Assembly: GCA_016200135.1 (NCBI GenBank)
Contig: JACQFI010000050.1
Location: forward strand, 1-64,000
DNA from: Planctomycetota bacterium
GTDB lineage: Bacteria; Planctomycetota; SZUA-567; H5-PLA8
DNA length: 64,000 bases
Direction: 5' to 3'
In this document: one piece after another, positions 25,167 through 31,677 of the stretch
Position numbering within the stretch: position 1 is the first letter of the stretch
How the letters are laid out: each line of letters opens with the position of its first letter
Translations under genes and position numbers: made by a program
Notes under the pieces: generated by a model
Databases searched by the model: none
Told to the model about the DNA's origin: nothing
What the model saw: only the letters and a program-made list of their open reading frames with translations

Positions 25167-25821
25167 CGGCCACAACCTCCTTCGTTTCCTGAATCGTGCC
25201 CTTATAGATCCAAACCTTGATGCCGATGACGCCGTAGGGCGTCTTCGCTTCGGCGGTGCCGTATTCCACGTCGGCGGTCAGCGTGTGCAGGGGCAGCGAG
25301 CCCACGCGGTACTCTTCGGTGCGCGCGATTTCCGCGCCGCCCAGCCGGCCGCCGCACTTGATCTTCACGCCCAGCGCGCCCTGGCTCTGGCAGGTCTCGA
25401 CGGCCTTCTTCATCGCGCGGCGGAAGCTGGCGCGCTTGAGGAGCTGTTCGGCGACGCCTTCGGCCACGAGCTGCGCGTCCACTTCGGGCTTGGTGATCTC
25501 GCGGATGTTGACCTGGATCTTCTTGTTGTCGGTGTTGCCGAACTTGGCCAGTTCTTCGCGCAGCTTGTCGATCTCGGCGCCCTTCTTGCCGATGACGACG
25601 CCGGGCCGCGAGGAGTGCAGAAAGATGTTCGTCTCTTCGCCGCCGCGTTCGATCTCGATCTTCGAGATCCCGGCCTGGGGCAGGCGGGACTTGATGAAGC
25701 GCTTGATGCGCTGGTCTTCGACGAGGTACTTGCCGAAGTCCTTCTTGCGCGCGTACCAGCGCGAGGTCCACGGGCGGGTGATCCCGACCCGGAAACCGTA
25801 GGGGTGGCACTTCTGTCCCAC
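25150..25821 (-). CDS. rpsC: 30S ribosomal protein S3
   Basis: 223 residues from GTG 25821, preceded by AAGGAGA seven bases upstream. The start gives VGQKCHPYGFRVGITRPWTS, the universal S3 opening. The KH domain is visible (SRPGVVIGKKGAEIDKLREE) and the C-terminal domain carries GALGVKIKCGGRLGGAEIAR. The reading frame remains open upstream through rplV, but that part is out of frame with L22 and is not S3. Confidence 0.97.
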   Translation of the reverse strand: MGQKCHPYGFRVGITRPWTSRWYARKKDFGKYLVEDQRIKRFIKSRLPQAGISKIEIERGGEETNIFLHSSRPGVVIGKKGAEIDKLREELAKFGNTDNKKIQVNIREITKPEVDAQLVAEGVAEQLLKRASFRRAMKKAVETCQSQGALGVKIKCGGRLGGAEIARTEEYRVGSLPLHTLTADVEYGTAEAKTPYGVIGIKVWIYKGTIQETKEVVADGADA

Positions 25822-25882
25822 GTTAACTCTCCTTCTCCTGCCCGCGGCTCCGGAAGTTCCGGGCCGGCGGACGCTGTTCCGC

Positions 25883-26440
25883 CTACTTCTTGGCCGCCTT
25901 TTCCTTCGGAGCGGCCTTCTTCTTGGGCTTGCTCTCGGCCTTCTCGGCCTTGGGTTCTTCCTTCTTAGCCGCGGCGGGCTCGGCCTTGAGCTTCTCGGTT
26001 CCGGCCTGCTCGTCCTTCGGTTCGCCCAGCACAACGGTGATGTGGCACATGCGGCGCATGATCGGGCGCGCGCCGCCTTTGGGGCCGGCGAGGAAGCGCT
26101 TCAGGCGCGGACCCTCGTCGACGTAGGTCTCGGCGACGAAGAGGTCGCCCGCGCCAACGCGGCCTTCGCTCTTGACGTCCGCGTTGCCGAGGGCGCTCAG
26201 AAGCACGCGGTCGATCAGGTACGCGGCCTTCTTGTGCGAGTAGCGCAGGATCTCGCGGGCGCGTTCGACCTGCTCGCCGCGGATCTGGTCGGCCACCAAG
26301 CGGACCTTGTTGGGCGCGATGCGGATGCCCCGCAGCGTGGCGCCGTAGCGGCCGTCGGGGTAGACGCGCTTGGAGGTCTGGTCGTTGCCCTTCTCGAGCC
26401 GAGTCGGGTGGATGACCTTGCTTCTGAAAATCTGTCCCAT
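25883..26440 (-). CDS. rplV: 50S ribosomal protein L22 with long basic C-terminal tail
   Basis: 185 residues, compared with about 110 usual. The core matches L22 (RIAPNKVRLVADQIRGEQVE, YVDEGPRLKRFLAGPKGGAR, PIMRRMCHITVVLGE). From about residue 145 it becomes a Lys/Ala/Glu-rich repeat tail similar to a histone H1 C-terminus (for example KKEEPKAEKAESKPKKKAAP). L22 reaches the peptide exit tunnel; the tail presumably lies on the ribosome surface. Confidence 0.94.
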   Translation of the reverse strand: MGQIFRSKVIHPTRLEKGNDQTSKRVYPDGRYGATLRGIRIAPNKVRLVADQIRGEQVERAREILRYSHKKAAYLIDRVLLSALGNADVKSEGRVGAGDLFVAETYVDEGPRLKRFLAGPKGGARPIMRRMCHITVVLGEPKDEQAGTEKLKAEPAAAKKEEPKAEKAESKPKKKAAPKEKAAKK

Positions 26441-26471
26441 CGTCGCTTCGTCCTGTTCCTATGAGCTTGGA

Positions 26472-26804
26472 TTACGCCTTGGCCGGCGCCGCCGCGCCCG
26501 CAGCCGGGGCCGCCTTCGTGGCCGCCGCGGCCTTGGCCGAAGCGCCCGCGCCCGAGTGCGCGCGGAAGATGCGCGTGGGCGCGAACTCGCCCAGCTTGTG
26601 GCCGACCATTTCTTCCGTCGCGAAGACCTTCATGTGCTGCTTGCCGTTGTGGACCAGGAAGGTGTGCCCGACGAAGTCGGGGAGGATCGTGCAGTCGCGC
26701 GCCCAGGTCTTGATGGGCTCGCGGCCGCCGCGATCCTTCTGCTTCATGACCTTCTTCTGCAGCTTCTCGTCCACGTAGGGACCCTTCTTGCGCGACCTGG
26801 ACAT
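26472..26804 (-). CDS. rpsS: 30S ribosomal protein S19 with Ala-rich tail
   Basis: 110 residues. [14 protein letters not shown] is the standard start and the S19 signature region [31 protein letters not shown] is intact. The last 25 or so residues are an Ala-rich run ([21 protein letters not shown] without its first residue), absent from most S19 proteins. S19 is in the head of the 30S next to S13. Confidence 0.95.
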   Translation of the reverse strand: MSRSRKKGPYVDEKLQKKVMKQKDRGGREPIKTWARDCTILPDFVGHTFLVHNGKQHMKVFATEEMVGHKLGEFAPTRIFRAHSGAGASAKAAAATKAAPAAGAAAPAKA

Positions 26805-26822
26805 CCGATTCCCCTTCGTCTC

Positions 26823-26915
26823 ATTTCCGATTTTGGATTGCGGATTTTGGATTCTTTCCCAAACCCGGGCGCTTCTGAAACATCAATCCAAAATCCCCAA
26901 TCTAAAATCCAAAAT
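26823..26915. repeat. Inverted heptamer arrays between rplB and rpsS
   Basis: Left units 26823-26853: ATTTCCG, ATTTTGG, ATTGCGG, ATTTTGG, ATT. The right array 26885-26915 is the opposite-strand counterpart. Pairing is imperfect but extends over about 30 nt, filling nearly the whole 114-bp gap. Confidence 0.85.
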
Positions 26916-26918
26916 GCG

Positions 26919-27770
26919 TTACACCGTCTGCACCGCGGCGCCCTTGCGCCGGCGGATGATCTGGTTGTTCGTGCGCGCCTTCGGCTTGCGCGTCTTGCCG
27001 CCCTTGGCCAGCACGCTGGTGGGCGACTGCGGGATATGGCCCTTGCCCTTGGCCGAGCCGCCGCCCATCGGGTGGTCGACCGGGTTCTTGGCGATGCCGC
27101 GGGTGGTCGGGCGCTTGCGCGTCATGAAGTAGGCGCGGCCGGCCTTGCCGATGACGATGTTCTGGTGGTCGAGGTTGCCGACCTGGCCGATCGTCGCGCG
27201 GCAGTCCACGGGGACCTTGCGCATCTCGCCCGAAGGCAGAACGATGTGGGCCTCGCGGCCTTCCTTGGCGAGCAGGCGCGCTTCGCCGCCGGCGGCGCGG
27301 ACCATTTTTCCGCCCGCGCCGGGCTGGAGTTCGATGTTGTGGATGATGCTGCCGAGGGGCATGCAGCGCAGGGGCATCGCGTTGCCCACGTCGGGCTCGA
27401 CGGTCTCGCCGCTCTGCACGGTCTGGCCCACGGTGAGGCCCTTCGGCGCGAGGATGTAGCGCTTCTCGCCGTCGGCGTAGAACAGCAAGGCGATGAAGCA
27501 GGTGCGGTTCGGGTCGTACTCGATGCCCACGACCCTGGCCGGCACGCCGTCCTTGGCGCGCTTGAAGTCGATCTTGCGGTAGTAGCGCCGGCGGCCCATG
27601 CTCGTGATGGCGCGGGCGGTCAGCCGGCCGTGCGCGTTGCGCCCGCCGGTGTTGGGCAGGATCTCGATCAGGCTCTCTTCGGGAGTGCCTTTCGTGAGTT
27701 CCTGCTTGTAGTCGATCACCGATGCGCCGCGGCGTCCGGCGGAAGTCGGTCTGTAGAATCGCAGTGCCAT
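26919..27770 (-). CDS. rplB: 50S ribosomal protein L2
   Basis: 283 residues from ATG 27770 (AAGGGG seven bases upstream); codons further upstream merely translate the repeat hairpin. Segments such as HGRLTARAITSMGRRRYYRK, GKAGRAYFMTRKRPTTRGIA and NPVDHPMGGGSAKGKGHIPQ contain the conserved L2 motifs, including the peptidyl-transferase-associated His in VDHPMGGG. It directly follows lepB rather than rplW, unusual for an S10 operon. Confidence 0.97.
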   Translation of the reverse strand: MALRFYRPTSAGRRGASVIDYKQELTKGTPEESLIEILPNTGGRNAHGRLTARAITSMGRRRYYRKIDFKRAKDGVPARVVGIEYDPNRTCFIALLFYADGEKRYILAPKGLTVGQTVQSGETVEPDVGNAMPLRCMPLGSIIHNIELQPGAGGKMVRAAGGEARLLAKEGREAHIVLPSGEMRKVPVDCRATIGQVGNLDHQNIVIGKAGRAYFMTRKRPTTRGIAKNPVDHPMGGGSAKGKGHIPQSPTSVLAKGGKTRKPKARTNNQIIRRRKGAAVQTV

Positions 27771-27795
27771 GACAATCCCCTTAAACTGCAATTTG

Positions 27796-27864
27796 GATTT
27801 TGGATTTTGGATTTCCGATTCAACTGCCGCACAATCCAAAATCGGAAATCCAAAATCCAAAATC
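27796..27864 (-). repeat. Perfect 25-bp stem-loop of heptamers between lepB and rplB
   Basis: The arms 27796-27820 and 27840-27864 are exactly complementary over 25 nt, with a 19-nt loop. The arm reads as ATTTTGG, ATTTTGG, ATTTCCG units. In the transcript it would form just after the lepB stop codon and about 26 nt before rplB, where it could act as an attenuator, an RNase processing site or a mobile repeat. Confidence 0.9.
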
Positions 27865-27866
27865 GT

Positions 27867-28562
27867 TCAGTACCAACTCATCTGCCCGAACGGCCAGAAC
27901 CGCCAGCGCACCTTGCCCTTGATCTGCGCTTCATGCACGAAGCCGATCTTGGAGCGCCGGCTGTCCTCGGAGTCCGAGCGGTGGTCGCCGAGCACAAAGT
28001 AGCGGCCCGGCGGCACGACAAACGTCTCGGTATCCGCGTTCTTCGGAACCCACTCGTGCGAACCGAACTCGCCCGGGCCCCACACCCCTTCGTCCAAGGC
28101 CGCACCGTTCACGTGCACGCGGCCGTCGTAGATCTCCACCACCGCGTTCGGCCCGGCGATCACGCGCTTGATGTAGTCCCGCGCGACGCGCTTGCCGTTC
28201 TCGTCCTTCACCACCGCTTCGAAGACGATCGCTTCGCCAATCTTCGGCTCGCGGAAGCGGTACACCATTTTGTCGATCAGGAGCCGGTCTCCGTGGTGGA
28301 TGTTCGGCTCCATCGAGTTCCCGTTCACCACCGAGACCTGAAAGACGAACTGGTAGATGATCAGGGCCCAGAATGCGGCCCGCATCAGCAGTTCGATCCA
28401 CTCCTTCAGGATCGGTTCGGGCGCCTCTTTGGGGGGCGTCCCGGCCTTCGCATCTCCTGCGCGGACGGCCTCGGCGGCCGGCGCGACTTCTTTCCCTTCC
28501 TGCGGGGCCTGCTCGGCGCTCGGGCGAGCTGCCAAGCCCGAACCGGACGCTTCGTCCGCCAT
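27867..28562 (-). CDS. lepB: Type I signal peptidase inside the S10 operon
   Basis: 231 residues. After about 50 residues of Ala/Glu/Pro-rich cytoplasmic leader there is one transmembrane helix (about 57-76), then box B VNGNSMEPNIHHGD with the nucleophile Ser83, box D RDYIKRVIAGP with the general base Lys132, and box E VLGDHRSDSEDSR. The enzyme cleaves Sec/Tat signal peptides at the membrane. It lies 38 bp after rplW and is followed by a perfect hairpin, then rplB, so it should be transcribed with ribosomal proteins. L23 is the SRP docking protein at the tunnel exit, an appealing but unproven link. Confidence 0.93.
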   Translation of the reverse strand: MADEASGSGLAARPSAEQAPQEGKEVAPAAEAVRAGDAKAGTPPKEAPEPILKEWIELLMRAAFWALIIYQFVFQVSVVNGNSMEPNIHHGDRLLIDKMVYRFREPKIGEAIVFEAVVKDENGKRVARDYIKRVIAGPNAVVEIYDGRVHVNGAALDEGVWGPGEFGSHEWVPKNADTETFVVPPGRYFVLGDHRSDSEDSRRSKIGFVHEAQIKGKVRWRFWPFGQMSWY

Positions 28563-28600
28563 CCGGAGCCTCCCGCGCGGTTACGACCGGCCCGCGCGCG

Positions 28601-28948
28601 TCAGATCAGGTCGATTCCTTTGCTGCCCTTGGCCAGCCGCACGACGGCGCGCTTCTTGATGCGGGTGGTGCCGACCCCGCCGCGGCCCATCATCCGGAAC
28701 GTCTTCTTGCGCGGCTTGATCACGAACGTGTTCACGGTCTCGACCGTGACCCCGAAAGCCTTCTCGATGGCCTCGCGGATCTGGTGCTTGTTGGCCTTGA
28801 CGTGAACTTCGAACGTGTAGCGCGCCCGGTCTTCCTGGCCCGTCTCCTGGCTGGCGGGGAGCGTGCGGTGGCTCTTCTCCGTCAGCACGGGGCGGCGAAT
28901 GATGCTGTAGGCGTCCTTCAGGAGCCCGCTGGCGCGTCCGTGACTCAT
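28601..28948 (-). CDS. rplW: 50S ribosomal protein L23
   Basis: 115 residues. YSIIRRPVLTEKS at the N-terminus and the FEVHVKANKHQIREAIEKAF and GVTVETVNTFV segments are diagnostic. L23 forms the docking site for SRP and trigger factor at the exit tunnel. Its ATG overlaps the rplD stop (ATGA), indicating translational coupling. Confidence 0.96.
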   Translation of the reverse strand: MSHGRASGLLKDAYSIIRRPVLTEKSHRTLPASQETGQEDRARYTFEVHVKANKHQIREAIEKAFGVTVETVNTFVIKPRKKTFRMMGRGGVGTTRIKKRAVVRLAKGSKGIDLI

Positions 28949-29571
28949 GCGTGCACCACCTCCGCGAGGCGTTCCGCGGTCTCTTGGGTCAGGAGCAGGT
29001 TTTTATGTTTGAGGACTTCGTAGGCGTTCAGGTCGGTGGAAGGAAGGATGCGGACGCGGGAGATGTTGCGGATCGATTTAACCAGGTTCGTATCGGACTT
29101 CAGCGGGGTGACGAGACAAGAGGCGCCGTCAAGCTTGAGGGCCTTCAGCGTCGTCACGAAACGCTTGGTCTTGGGGGCCTTGTATTCGAGCTTGTCGATG
29201 ATGGTGACCTGCTTGTCGAGGAGCTTGCTGAGGAGGGCGGACTTGAGGGCTTCGCGGCGCATCTGGACCGGCATAAACTGGCGGTACTCGCGCGGCCTGA
29301 CCCAGAAGACGTTGCCGCCGCCGCGCCAGAGGGGGCTGCGCTTCATGCCCGCGCGGGCGCGGCCGGTATGCTTCTGCTTCCACGGCTTGACGCCCGAACC
29401 GTGGCGCTCGGCCTTGGACTTGGTCTTATGCGTGCCCTGGCGGAAGTTGGCCTCGTAGTTGATCACCGCCTGGTGGAGAAGCTTCTTACGGACCTTCTCG
29501 CCCAGGAGTTTCTCGTCCACCGAGATCTTCCCGACCTGTTTGCCTTGTTCGTCGAAGACCGGCAGTTCCAT
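28945..29571 (-). CDS. rplD: 50S ribosomal protein L4
   Basis: 208 residues from ATG 29571. The tunnel loop and basic region are clear (KPWKQKHTGRARAGMKRSPL, WRGGGNVFWVRPREYR), as is KMRREAL-type MPVQMRREALKSALLSKL. It is the first gene of this operon: rpsJ and rplC, usually upstream, are replaced by a promoter and a structured leader. In E. coli L4 autoregulates the S10 operon, so the leader hairpin is a candidate target. Confidence 0.95.
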   Translation of the reverse strand: MELPVFDEQGKQVGKISVDEKLLGEKVRKKLLHQAVINYEANFRQGTHKTKSKAERHGSGVKPWKQKHTGRARAGMKRSPLWRGGGNVFWVRPREYRQFMPVQMRREALKSALLSKLLDKQVTIIDKLEYKAPKTKRFVTTLKALKLDGASCLVTPLKSDTNLVKSIRNISRVRILPSTDLNAYEVLKHKNLLLTQETAERLAEVVHA

Positions 29572-29608
29572 GGCTATCCCACTCTCTGAAATCCGCGCCC
29601 AAAAACGA

Positions 29609-29693
29609 GGGAGCCGAAGGCAGGAGAGGCTTCCCCCGGACCGGCTCGGCATACTTCCGCGAGCACAGCCAGCCTCTAATGCCTTCGACTCCC
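29609..29693 (-). promoter_or_regulatory. Large leader stem-loop upstream of rplD
   Basis: Arms 29609-29631 and 29671-29693 pair over 23 nt (GGGAGTCGAAGGCA and onward in the transcript), with one G-U pair and a 2-nt internal mismatch, around a 39-nt loop. It ends about 37 nt before the rplD ATG. Position and stability suggest an autoregulatory ribosomal leader or attenuator. It does not match a leader I know, and a mobile repeat is the alternative. Confidence 0.7.
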
Positions 29694-29786
29694 TGACGAC
29701 TACGAGCTGCCCCGAGCTCTGAGATTGCGGGGTTCGGCCGCTTTCAAGCTCTGAGGGGTCACAACCCTAACCCGCAGGGACGGGTA

Positions 29787-29815
29787 GATGTATAGGAAGG
29801 CACACGTGCCGTCAA
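29787..29815 (-). promoter_or_regulatory. Sigma-70-type promoter of the ribosomal operon
   Basis: On the minus strand, TTGACG (29810-29815) is followed after 17 bp by TACATC (29787-29792), or after 15 bp by the better TATACA (29789-29794). The spacer contains GGCAC-AC-GTGCC, a short palindrome. It would give a leader of roughly 210 nt before rplD. The rest of the 392-bp gap to 29,964 holds the divergent promoter region of the next gene. Confidence 0.6.
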
Positions 29816-29963
29816 CGTCATTTTTAAGGACACGTCGTGCGGGGGTTAGATTCGCGCAATCTATAAGAAGTTCCCGGAGCGCCGGTTAAGGCTATAGTGG
29901 AGAGGATGTGAACTAAGTTCTTATCCGCGCAGGCGTCCCCCTGCTAAGAAGGACTTCTTATTT

Positions 29964-31412
29964 ATGGTTAGACCCACCGCGCTTCTCCTAGTGCTATTGT
30001 CCGGCTGCGGTGCACGCGTGGCCGGCGCGGAGGCGCCGTCTTGGCCCGCAGCGGGCGGGATGGGCAAGCTCGATTCGCGAATCCAAGCGCCCGAGCCGCG
30101 CGTGCTGACGCTCGCGCAGGCCGAGTCCCTCTATGAAAAGACCGTCGATTGCAGCGACGATCCGGCGACGCAGAAGGCACGGCTGGAGGCGCTCGGCCGC
30201 GTCGAGGCGCTGATCGAGCGGTACCTGAACGGCGCGGAAGCGCCCGAACGCAAACTCATATTGGCTGCGCTCGCGGCGGTGGGCGCGCCTTTTCACGTTT
30301 ACGAGGAAGTGCTGCTACGCGGCGGGCGGCGCAAGGCGTACAGCGAACCCACCGCAACGCTGCGCGCGACGGCCCACGACTTCAAACCCTTGCCGGACGA
30401 CGCGGAGAAGAACAATGCGCCCACCATCGAGGCCACAGTTCAACTCCCCAAAGATTACTCCCCTTTTAAGCGCTATGCCGTCGCTTGGGCGGACGGCGAG
30501 AGCGAGCAGGAGATCCGCGTGGTCGACGACCAGATCCGGGAGAACTCGGCCTGGAAATCAACGCCGCATTACATGACCTGGCGCGGGCGCTGCGCGTTGA
30601 ACGCGCTCTTCAACATGCTGCAGCGGGAGTTCTCCATCGATCCGGACCGGATTTACATGGGCGGATTCTCTGTCGGAGGCACGACGGCCTTGCGGCGCGC
30701 GCTCTACTTTCCGGACCGGCTCGCGGCGGTGAACGGGGACGCGGCAGTGCCGCCCACTGAGTTGGAGTCGCCGCTGCTCGCAAACTACAACCCGATCCCG
30801 GTGGGGTTCTTCTTCAGCGCCAAGCACGGCAACACGCCGCCCGAGAAGGCCGCGGCCTTCGAGAAGCAGGCGGAGAAGGCGGGCGTGAACCTCTTTTTTG
30901 TCGACGAAGAGCGCGAGCCCGAGCGCGTACAGCGGGCGCGCGACGCTTACAAGGAAGCGCGGCAGGGCGCCAAGCGCGACCTGTACGCGAAGCAGTGCGA
31001 TTTCGCGAGCAACGACGCGCAGGCGAACCGCAAGGCGTGGGTGCGCATCGACGAGTACGACTTGCGCGACAATCCGGAGATGCAGTTGCGCATCCACCAG
31101 CCCGACGAGAAGAACGCGAACGAGAAGGGCGCGGTGCTCGAGAACAAGCGGCTGCTCATGCACCCGGCCACGGTGCACGCCGTCATCGAGGGCAACACCG
31201 TCCGCATCGAGGCGAAGTACGCGCTGGGCCTGACGGTCTTTCTGGGCCGTGCCATGGTGGACTGGGAGAAGCCGGTGGTGGTCACCGCGAACGGGCGCAA
31301 CGCCCTGAACCGGAAGCTCACGCCCTCGCTGGAGACGCTGCTCGAAGAGGCGCGGACCAGCGAACGCCGGGACCGGGCGTACTCGATCGCCATACCCGTC
31401 AGCCTGCGATAG
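29964..31412 (+). CDS. Lipoprotein alpha/beta-hydrolase-like esterase
   Basis: 482 residues. The N-terminus has a lipoprotein signal (LLLVLLSGC, with Cys about residue 15), so it is membrane-anchored outside the cytoplasm. The region around residues 195-250 looks like an alpha/beta-hydrolase: DPDRIYMGGFSVGGTTALRR carries the nucleophile elbow GFSVGG, typical of dienelactone-hydrolase or prolyl-oligopeptidase relatives acting on large substrates. The N-terminal 150 residues are probably a separate domain, and the catalytic Asp/His are not assigned. It is divergent from the ribosomal operon. An AAGAAG-GA-CTTCTT inverted repeat overlaps its RBS. Confidence 0.65.
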   Translation: MVRPTALLLVLLSGCGARVAGAEAPSWPAAGGMGKLDSRIQAPEPRVLTLAQAESLYEKTVDCSDDPATQKARLEALGRVEALIERYLNGAEAPERKLILAALAAVGAPFHVYEEVLLRGGRRKAYSEPTATLRATAHDFKPLPDDAEKNNAPTIEATVQLPKDYSPFKRYAVAWADGESEQEIRVVDDQIRENSAWKSTPHYMTWRGRCALNALFNMLQREFSIDPDRIYMGGFSVGGTTALRRALYFPDRLAAVNGDAAVPPTELESPLLANYNPIPVGFFFSAKHGNTPPEKAAAFEKQAEKAGVNLFFVDEEREPERVQRARDAYKEARQGAKRDLYAKQCDFASNDAQANRKAWVRIDEYDLRDNPEMQLRIHQPDEKNANEKGAVLENKRLLMHPATVHAVIEGNTVRIEAKYALGLTVFLGRAMVDWEKPVVVTANGRNALNRKLTPSLETLLEEARTSERRDRAYSIAIPVSLR

Positions 31413-31538
31413 GCACAGGGCCTGCGCTCCGCTGCGCGGCGCTCCGACCCTGGCTATTTCCGCGCGCGCCTGCGGCGCTGACAGCCCGTGGAAAGCCGGC
31501 GGAATTTGCGAGTACTTGGATCAATACCGGGATTTGTT

Positions 31539-31558
31539 TGTAAATAGTTCTATTTACA
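31539..31558. promoter_or_regulatory. 20-bp palindrome, candidate operator of the GH-A glycosidase gene
   Basis: TGTAAATAGTTCTATTTACA has perfect 9-nt arms around TT, in the 265-bp gap upstream of the 31678 gene. TGTAAA...TTTACA half-sites are common in LacI- and GntR-type operators, and a GntR-LacI chimera is encoded at 51,381-52,604. The pairing with that regulator is speculation. Nothing else in the gap is assigned. Confidence 0.5.
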
Positions 31559-31677
31559 CGACCTTCGTTGCAAATTGCGCAGGATTGCCGGGAATCTATT
31601 CCGGGCTCAGGTGTACAAATCTCCAGAGGATTGCTCCAGCTTCTTAATCTAAAGCCCACTCATGCCGAGGAGATCCT

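Noticed and set aside
26370..28805. 811-residue plus-strand frame across ribosomal genes
   Set aside because: Antisense to rplV, rpsS, rplB, lepB and rplW; crosses the repeat hairpins and is an artefact of high GC.
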